Assembly: GCA_025455535.1 (NCBI GenBank)
Contig: JALOMM010000122.1
Span: forward strand, 1-5,641
Origin: Bacteroidales bacterium
GTDB lineage: Bacteria > Bacteroidota > Bacteroidia > Bacteroidales > VadinHA17
Length of the DNA stretch: 5,641 nt
Reading direction: 5' to 3'
The translations under genes and the position numbers were made by a program. The notes under the pieces are model-generated. The model searched no databases. It was not told the origin of the DNA and was given only the letters and a program-made list of their open reading frames with translations. Positions 1 through 4,629 of this stretch are shown here, piece by piece (position 1 is the first letter of the stretch; each line of letters begins with the position of its first letter).

Positions 1-847
1 GATTACCAAATCCATAACCAACCGTGAGAGTGCGTCGTTGGACAAATATCTGCAGGAAATTGGTAAGGAGGAGTTGATATCGGTTGAGGAAGAGGTAGAG
101 TTAGCACAGAGGATAAAGAAGGGTGACAGGGCAGCTTTGGAGAAGCTTACCAAAGCAAACCTCCGTTTTGTTGTCTCAGTAGCCAAGCAATATCAGAATC
201 AGGGGCTCAGCCTCCCCGACCTCATTAATGAGGGCAACCTCGGCCTTATCAAGGCAGCAGAAAAATTTGACGAGACCCGCGGGTTTAAATTCATATCATA
301 CGCGGTATGGTGGATCAGACAGTCTATTCTCCAGGCTCTGGCAGAGCAGTCAAGAATAGTGCGTCTGCCGCTGAACCAGGTTGGATCGCTTAACAAGATA
401 AACAAGGCTTTTGCGCGCTTCGAGCAGGAGAACGAGCGTACCCCCTCACCCGAGGAGCTTGCTGAGGTGCTCGACCTGCCCAAGGAGAAGGTAGCTGACA
501 CGCTGAAGGTCTCAGGACGACATGTATCTGTCGATGCACCGTTCGTTGAGGGTGAAGACAACAGCCTCCTGGATGTTCTCACCAACCTCGACTCGCCGAT
601 AGCCGACAAGATGCTTATCGACGAGTCGCTCTCAAAGGAGATCGACCGGGCACTGGCAACACTGACAGAGCGTGAGAGGGATATCATCCGCTATTTCTTC
701 GGCATTGCTTGCCAGGAGATGACCCTCGAGGAGATAGGCGAAAAATTCGGCCTCACACGTGAGAGGGTGAGACAGATAAAAGAGAAGGCTATACGCCGCC
801 TCCGCCACACCTCGCGCAGCAGACTGCTGAAGGGATACCTCGGGTAA
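1..847 (+). CDS. rpoD: Primary (housekeeping) RNA polymerase sigma factor, sigma-70 family, 5' end missing
   Basis: This is the promoter-recognition subunit of RNA polymerase for general transcription. The reading frame (first full codon at base 2) is open to the left edge, giving 281 visible residues starting [12 protein letters not shown]. The Bacteroidetes housekeeping factor is about 286 residues, so only about five residues seem to be missing. Visible in order are region 1.2 ([14 protein letters not shown], about residues 12-40), region 2 with the core-binding and -10 recognition helices ([32 protein letters not shown]), region 3 ([12 protein letters not shown]) and region 4.2, whose helix-turn-helix ([20 protein letters not shown]) spans about residues 241-260. 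The long region 1.1 of proteobacterial RpoD is absent, as is normal in this phylum. A TTG at base 38 could be mistaken for the start, but it codes for an internal Leu in a conserved stretch. The gene ends in TAA and is followed by a hairpin terminator. Family assignment is essentially certain; the symbol rpoD (or sigA) is by function. Confidence 0.97.
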   Translation, partial: ITKSITNRESASLDKYLQEIGKEELISVEEEVELAQRIKKGDRAALEKLTKANLRFVVSVAKQYQNQGLSLPDLINEGNLGLIKAAEKFDETRGFKFISYAVWWIRQSILQALAEQSRIVRLPLNQVGSLNKINKAFARFEQENERTPSPEELAEVLDLPKEKVADTLKVSGRHVSVDAPFVEGEDNSLLDVLTNLDSPIADKMLIDESLSKEIDRALATLTERERDIIRYFFGIACQEMTLEEIGEKFGLTRERVRQIKEKAIRRLRHTSRSRLLKGYLG

Positions 848-874
848 GACATCATAACATTATAAAATTGAATT

Positions 875-911
875 GTAGAGACGTTGCGTGCAACGTCTCT
901 ACCTGTTTTTT
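875..911 (+). terminator. Rho-independent-type terminator downstream of the sigma factor gene
   Basis: A perfect inverted repeat with 13-base arms (GTAGAGACGTTGC, then GT, then GCAACGTCTCTAC) covers 875-902. In RNA it would fold as a stem of about 12 pairs with a 4-base loop. It is followed after three bases by six T residues (906-911). It starts 28 bases after the sigma stop codon, so it fits a terminator for that gene. The long perfect symmetry also resembles a dispersed palindromic repeat; see findings. The hairpin is directly visible; its role in termination is inferred. Confidence 0.8.
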
Positions 912-914
912 AGC

Positions 915-922
915 TAATTTTG
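915..922 (+). promoter_or_regulatory. Candidate Bacteroidetes -7 promoter element for uvrB
   Basis: TAATTTTG matches the Bacteroidetes -7 consensus TAnnTTTG at all six fixed positions. Its last base is six bases before the ATG of uvrB at 929, so transcription would start at or within a base or two of the start codon and give a nearly leaderless mRNA. I see no clear TTG or TTTG (-33 element) 19-21 bases upstream, which lies inside the terminator stem, so support rests on the -7 box and its position alone. Confidence 0.5.
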
Positions 923-928
923 CAGCCA

Positions 929-2953
929 ATGGATTTCAGACTGGTATCGGATTTTGTCCCTACCGGTGATCAGCCGGAGGCAATACGGCAGCTTACCGAC
1001 GGACTAAGGCAGGGTGTCCCCTTCCAGACGCTGCTTGGTGTTACGGGCTCGGGAAAAACATTCACCATCGCCAATGTGATAGAGCAGCTTCAGAGGCCGG
1101 TGCTCGTGCTGAGCCACAACAAGACCCTGGCAGCACAGCTCTATGGCGAATTCCGGCAGTTCTTCCCGGAAAATGCCGTGGAATATTTCGTCTCCTACTA
1201 TGACTATTACCAGCCTGAGGCATATATGCCGGTGACAGACACATATATTGAAAAGGACCTGGCCATCAATGATGAGATTGAAAAGCTGCGTCTCAGCGCC
1301 ACCTCATCACTCCTTTCCGGCCGGAGGGATGTCATCGTGGTATCATCTGTCTCCTGCATCTACGGCATCGGTAATCCTGACGACTTCCGTTCCAACACCG
1401 TTCATGTCATCAAAGGAAAGAAGACGGGTCGCAACCTCTTTCTGAGGAAGCTGGTTGACAGCCTCTATGCCCGCAATGAGATAGAGTTTACCCACGGTAC
1501 CTTCAGGGTAAGGGGCGATTCCGTCGATGTCTTTCCGGCATATGCCGACATAGCCCTTCGTATTGTCTTCTTCGGTGATGAGATAGAGGAGATATCCACA
1601 TTCGATCCCCTGACCGGTGTACGCAGGGATGAGCTCACCGAATACGTCATCTATCCGGCCAACCTGTTCGTGACTACTCGTGAGCGCATCAACCAGGCTG
1701 TCAGTCACATACAGGATGACATGATGCTGCAGGCCAGACACTTCACTGACACCGGACGGCCTGAGGAGGCAAAGCGTATACAGCAGAGGGTACAGTATGA
1801 CCTTGAGATGATAAAGGAGCTGGGCTACTGCAGCGGCATTGAGAACTACTCACGTTACTTCGACGGGAGAGAGCCGGGCACAAGGCCTTTCTGCCTGATC
1901 GACTGCTTCCAGAAGGATTTCATCACCATCATTGACGAGAGCCATGCAACGGTGCCTCAGATACGTGCCATGTACGGGGGAGACCACTCGCGCAAGCAGA
2001 CGCTGGTGGAGTATGGCTTCCGCCTCCCCTCGGCCCTTGACAACAGGCCGCTGAGGCTTGAGGAGTTCGAGTCACTGACGGGACAGACGATATATATGAG
2101 TGCCACGCCGGCGGACTATGAGATGGAGAAGAGTGAAGGGGCCTTTGTGGACCAGGTGATTCGTCCTACGGGACTGCTCGATCCTCCTATTGATGTGAGG
2201 CCCAGCCGCAACCAGGTTGACGACCTGATGGAGGAGATACGCCGCCGCTCCGCAGCAGGGGAGAGGGTGCTCGTCACCACCATGACCAAACGGATGGCGG
2301 AGGAGCTTAACACATACCTTGGCCGGTTTGACATCAGATGCCGCTATATACACTCTGACGTCGATACCCTTGAACGGGTGGAGATACTTGAAGGTCTCCG
2401 TTCCGGAGAGTTTGACGTGCTCGTTGGCGTTAACCTGTTGCGTGAAGGGCTTGACCTGCCTGAGGTGTCGCTCGTGGCCATCCTCGATGCTGACAAGGAG
2501 GGGTTCCTCAGGTCAGGAAGGGCGCTGACGCAGACAGCAGGCCGTGCTGCACGTAACCTCAACGGGCTGGTGGTGATGTATGCCGACAGGATCACCGGCT
2601 CCATGCAGGAAACGATAGACGAGACCAACAGGCGGAGGGCGAAGCAGCTTAAATATAATGAGGAGATGGGTATCACCCCGAGGCAGATAGTGAAGAAGGG
2701 TGGGGCTATGATAGCGGGACTGAGACGCAAGGGTGTGACTGTGAAAGCCTATGCCGGGCCCGAGAGGGCTGATGTCGCGGCTGACCCGGTGGTAAGGTAC
2801 ATGTCGAAGGAACAGCTTGAGAAAGCGATGGATAAGACACGCAGGCAGATGGAGAAGGCTGCCGCAGCGCTTGACTTTATCGAGGCAGCACGGCTCAGGG
2901 ATGAGATCGAGGGAATGAGGAGGCTGGCGGGCGGCGGTGAACGGCAAGCATAG
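929..2953 (+). CDS. uvrB: UvrABC excinuclease subunit B
   Basis: UvrB is the cytoplasmic ATPase that takes DNA damage from UvrA, opens the helix and recruits the UvrC nuclease in nucleotide excision repair. The 674-residue product has the full family length and layout. Walker A GVTGSGKT is at residues 37-44, and the Tyr-rich beta-hairpin that clamps DNA (YYDYYQPEAYMP) at about 90-101. The Walker B/helicase box DESH is at 336-339, SAT (helicase motif III) at 391-393, and motif VI QTAGRAARN at 535-543. The C-terminal UVR domain that binds UvrC is at about 628-665 (EQLEKAMDKTRRQMEKA...). I chose ATG at 929 (MDFRLVSDFVPTGDQPEAI), because family members begin a few residues before the PTGDQP motif and the in-frame TTG at 920 lies within the promoter-like TAATTTTG. 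The gene stands alone: no uvrA or uvrC is in the window. The stop codon runs directly into a G-rich repeat. No defect is visible. Confidence 0.98.
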   Translation: MDFRLVSDFVPTGDQPEAIRQLTDGLRQGVPFQTLLGVTGSGKTFTIANVIEQLQRPVLVLSHNKTLAAQLYGEFRQFFPENAVEYFVSYYDYYQPEAYMPVTDTYIEKDLAINDEIEKLRLSATSSLLSGRRDVIVVSSVSCIYGIGNPDDFRSNTVHVIKGKKTGRNLFLRKLVDSLYARNEIEFTHGTFRVRGDSVDVFPAYADIALRIVFFGDEIEEISTFDPLTGVRRDELTEYVIYPANLFVTTRERINQAVSHIQDDMMLQARHFTDTGRPEEAKRIQQRVQYDLEMIKELGYCSGIENYSRYFDGREPGTRPFCLIDCFQKDFITIIDESHATVPQIRAMYGGDHSRKQTLVEYGFRLPSALDNRPLRLEEFESLTGQTIYMSATPADYEMEKSEGAFVDQVIRPTGLLDPPIDVRPSRNQVDDLMEEIRRRSAAGERVLVTTMTKRMAEELNTYLGRFDIRCRYIHSDVDTLERVEILEGLRSGEFDVLVGVNLLREGLDLPEVSLVAILDADKEGFLRSGRALTQTAGRAARNLNGLVVMYADRITGSMQETIDETNRRRAKQLKYNEEMGITPRQIVKKGGAMIAGLRRKGVTVKAYAGPERADVAADPVVRYMSKEQLEKAMDKTRRQMEKAAAALDFIEAARLRDEIEGMRRLAGGGERQA

Positions 2954-2954
2954 G

Positions 2955-3010
2955 GCAGGGAGCAGGGAGCAAGGGGCAGGGAGTAGGCAGCAGGCATTAG
3001 GCAATAGTGG
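2955..3010. repeat. Degenerate 7-bp tandem repeat array, unit GCAGGGA
   Basis: Directly after the uvrB stop codon the sequence can be cut into eight consecutive heptamers with no gaps: GCAGGGA, GCAGGGA, GCAAGGG, GCAGGGA, GTAGGCA, GCAGGCA, TTAGGCA, ATAGTGG. Three are identical, and the array decays toward the right. The period of seven is not a codon multiple and the stretch lies between genes, so it is not coding. Its G-runs also form a quadruplex candidate (see findings). It resembles in style the short tandem heptanucleotide repeats known from other phyla such as filamentous cyanobacteria; whether it is related to them is unknown. Confidence 0.8.
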
Positions 3011-3019
3011 GGACCCCAC
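3007..3019. repeat. Short perfect palindrome GTGGGG-A-CCCCAC
   Basis: Six-base arms flank a single A. The arms are too close to form a good hairpin without opening the inner pairs. There is no T-run after it, so I do not call it a terminator. It joins the heptamer array on its left to the octamer repeats on its right. Confidence 0.5.
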
Positions 3020-3040
3020 GATTGCACGATCGCACGATCT
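3017..3040. repeat. Three tandem 8-bp repeats (CACGATYK)
   Basis: CACGATTG, CACGATCG and CACGATCT follow one another without gaps. The first six bases are identical in all three copies and only the last two vary. The stretch is intergenic, about 40 bases before the deacetylase start. The function is unknown; it could be a protein binding site array or a decayed simple repeat. Confidence 0.65.
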
Positions 3041-3068
3041 TCAAACACCTGATTACAGAAAACAATAT

Positions 3069-3076
3069 TATATTTG
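3069..3076 (+). promoter_or_regulatory. Candidate Bacteroidetes -7 promoter element for the deacetylase gene
   Basis: TATATTTG fits TAnnTTTG at all fixed positions and ends three bases before the ATG at 3080. That is tighter than the usual distance from this box to the transcription start, so a transcript from it would begin at, or even inside, the start codon. No clear -33 TTG element is seen 19-21 bases upstream. It may be a real leaderless promoter or a chance match in an AT-rich stretch. Confidence 0.35.
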
Positions 3077-3079
3077 AAC

Positions 3080-3880
3080 ATGACGAGGTCGTTAACAATA
3101 CTTCTTTTTGCAGTCCTGGCTTTTTCAGGCTGCAGTGATAACCCTGAACCGGCGAAAGAGGGCAAGGTTATCGTGCTGATGTATCACCGTATAACTGACG
3201 GACCGGCAACGAACCTGTATGAGAGAAGCGCAGCTGATTTTGAGGCAGACCTGAAGTATCTGAGGAAGAATAAAATCCGTGTTATCGGGTTTGATGACCT
3301 TGAGAAGATGGTATTGTCAGGCGAGCCGCCCTCAACTGACTGTGCCATAATAACATTTGACGACGGCGACCATTCGTGGTACACTTTGGCCATGCCTCTT
3401 CTGAAAAGCTACAGGATGGGCGCCACATTTTTCCTGTGGGCCCTGATGATTGAAGATGACAGAGACTCGTTTCTCTCATGGGAGGAGGTCAGGCTGATGA
3501 GCCATTATATGGATGAAGAGGGGAGACGGCCGTTTGTCTTTGGCTCACATACACTCTACCATCAGCATCTCACGGCCAAAGAGGCAGCTTATAATGACCC
3601 TGTCGCCTTTGGCCTTTACCTTGATGAAGAATTCGGAGGCTCAAAACGACTGATAGAGGCCCATACCCCTGGCGATGTCACCGTTTTATCCCTTCCCTTC
3701 GGCGACGGTGCCGGTGACCCTGAAATCACAGCCGGTGCGGAGCTGAACGGGTACAGGTTCATCCGTACTTCAGAATGGGGAGCCATGGAGATCGGGAATG
3801 CAAACCTTCTAAGGATCCCAAGCCTTCCCATGCTTGACGACACCCCTTCGGACCTCATCGGAGATTACCTGGGACAATAA
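3080..3880 (+). CDS. Polysaccharide deacetylase (NodB homology) family lipoprotein
   Basis: The 266-residue product is predicted to remove N- or O-acetyl groups from a cell envelope or extracellular glycan, acting from a lipid anchor outside the inner membrane. A signal peptide (MTRSLTILLFAVLAFSGC) ends in a lipobox-like FSGC with Cys18 as the lipidated residue; Phe at -3 is less usual. After a short linker comes VLMYHRI, common near the start of secreted deacetylases. The NodB domain then shows motif 1 TFDDGD (residues 92-97, with Asp94 as likely base and Asp95 as metal ligand) and motif 2 HTLYH (157-161, the two metal-binding His). The motif 3 region is a variant, SLPFGDG (204-210), and a late LRIP (about 244-247) may be motif 5. 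ATG at 3080 was preferred to TTG at 3074, which overlaps the promoter-like box. The gene is flanked by 7-bp repeat arrays on both sides. Substrate cannot be read from the sequence; nothing nearby points to a named polysaccharide system. Confidence 0.85.
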   Translation: MTRSLTILLFAVLAFSGCSDNPEPAKEGKVIVLMYHRITDGPATNLYERSAADFEADLKYLRKNKIRVIGFDDLEKMVLSGEPPSTDCAIITFDDGDHSWYTLAMPLLKSYRMGATFFLWALMIEDDRDSFLSWEEVRLMSHYMDEEGRRPFVFGSHTLYHQHLTAKEAAYNDPVAFGLYLDEEFGGSKRLIEAHTPGDVTVLSLPFGDGAGDPEITAGAELNGYRFIRTSEWGAMEIGNANLLRIPSLPMLDDTPSDLIGDYLGQ

Positions 3881-3882
3881 GA

Positions 3883-3945
3883 ACAGATAACCGACAACAG
3901 ATAACAGATAACCGACAACAGAAAACAGATAACCGATAACTGCAA
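3883..3945. repeat. Degenerate 7-bp tandem repeat array, unit ACAGATA / ACCGACA
   Basis: Nine consecutive heptamers without gaps fill most of the 76-base spacer between the deacetylase and ppa: ACAGATA, ACCGACA, ACAGATA, ACAGATA, ACCGACA, ACAGAAA, ACAGATA, ACCGATA, ACTGCAA. Consensus is AC(A/C)GA(T/C)A; the last unit is strongly decayed. The array begins two bases after the deacetylase stop codon and ends 11 bases before the ppa ATG. No promoter or terminator can be recognised within it. It is not coding. Confidence 0.85.
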
Positions 3946-3956
3946 TAACATACTTC

Positions 3957-4589
3957 ATGAAATCAGATAACAAAAAAGATTGCTGCCGTTTCAGGGCACA
4001 TCCGTGGCATGGAATAGAAATAGGAGAAAGGGCTCCGGACGTGGTAATGACATTTGTGGAGATGGTCCCGACTGATACCGTCAAGTATGAGATGGATAAG
4101 ATGTCAGGCTACCTGAGGCTCGACAGGCCGCAGCGTTACTCGAACGTGGTACCGGCACTCTACGGGTTCATCCCCCGGACGCTGACAGGTGTCAGGGTGG
4201 CCCAGTTATCGATGGAACGGACGGGTATGAGCGGCATCAGGGGTGACGGTGATGCAATGGATATATGCATCCTGACCGAGAAAGACATATCACACGGTGA
4301 CATACTTGTACGGGCACGGCCCATCGGCGGTTTCCGCATGATAGACGGTAATGAGGCTGACGACAAGATCATTGCGGTCCTTGAGAGTGACGCCGTCTAC
4401 GGCGAGTACGATGATATAGCCGATTGTCCGCAGATAGCCATAGAGAGGCTAAAGCACTATTTCCTGACCTACAAGGATCTTCCTGGAGAGAAGAGAAAGG
4501 TTACAATCCCTGAGGTGTATGACCGCGAGGAAGCTCTGGAGGTCATCAGGCGGTCGATGGAGGATTATGCGAAGGAGTTTGCCGGATGA
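3957..4589 (+). CDS. ppa: Inorganic pyrophosphatase, family I (Mg-dependent)
   Basis: This soluble enzyme hydrolyses pyrophosphate to two phosphates and so pulls nucleic acid, protein and activated-sugar synthesis forward. The 210-residue product carries nearly all active-site residues of the E. coli enzyme, by hand alignment (E. coli numbers in brackets): Glu35 (20), Lys43 (29), Glu45 (31), Arg57 (43), Tyr69 (55), Asp97/99/102 (65/67/70), Asp130 (97), Asp135 (102), Lys137 (104), Tyr172-Lys173 (141-142). The family signature reads DGDAMDI, with Ala where Pro or Glu is usual. About 18 extra residues lie between Tyr69 and Asp97 (around TLTGVRVAQLSMERTGMSGI), and Val65 replaces Tyr51. The opening HPWHGIEIGERAPDVV and the block IGGFRMIDGNEADDKIIAVL recall a PPase subtype seen in spirochaetes and some other anaerobes (from memory). 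It starts 76 bases after the deacetylase, with a repeat array between them; no Shine-Dalgarno is visible. Its 3' end faces the convergent gene 40 bases away. Confidence 0.93.
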   Translation: MKSDNKKDCCRFRAHPWHGIEIGERAPDVVMTFVEMVPTDTVKYEMDKMSGYLRLDRPQRYSNVVPALYGFIPRTLTGVRVAQLSMERTGMSGIRGDGDAMDICILTEKDISHGDILVRARPIGGFRMIDGNEADDKIIAVLESDAVYGEYDDIADCPQIAIERLKHYFLTYKDLPGEKRKVTIPEVYDREEALEVIRRSMEDYAKEFAG

Positions 4590-4629
4590 GGCTGAAACAA
4601 TAAATGGTTAAATCTCTGAGGCGGAAAAA

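Noticed and set aside
38..40. TTG as the start codon of the sigma factor
   Set aside because: The frame stays open to base 2 and the upstream residues ([12 protein letters not shown]) match the conserved N-terminus of Bacteroidetes housekeeping sigma factors, so the gene is cut by the window edge.
920..922. TTG as the start codon of uvrB
   Set aside because: It lies inside the TAATTTTG promoter-like box, and ATG at 929 gives the usual N-terminus just before the PTGDQP motif.
2513..3019. Antisense reading frame with a Leu/Pro/Cys-rich repeated N-terminal part
   Set aside because: This part is the G-rich heptamer array read on the other strand, and the remainder is antisense to the conserved uvrB coding sequence.
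3883..3945. CRISPR array
   Set aside because: Units are 7 bp and directly adjacent, with no spacers of unique sequence, and no cas genes are present.
3809..4084. Antisense reading frame encoding an apparent small hydrophobic protein with repeats (GYLFSVVGYLLSVVGYL)
   Set aside because: The repeated hydrophobic stretch is just the 7-bp array translated on the other strand (21 bases = 7 residues); the rest lies antisense to the deacetylase and ppa genes.
3080..4589. Deacetylase and pyrophosphatase as a dedicated glycan or nucleotide system
   Set aside because: A pyrophosphatase is a general housekeeping enzyme, a repeat array separates the two genes, and no transferase, export or synthase gene accompanies them.
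4590..4629. Bidirectional terminator between the convergent ppa and URO-D genes
   Set aside because: I could not find a credible inverted repeat in this 40-base gap.
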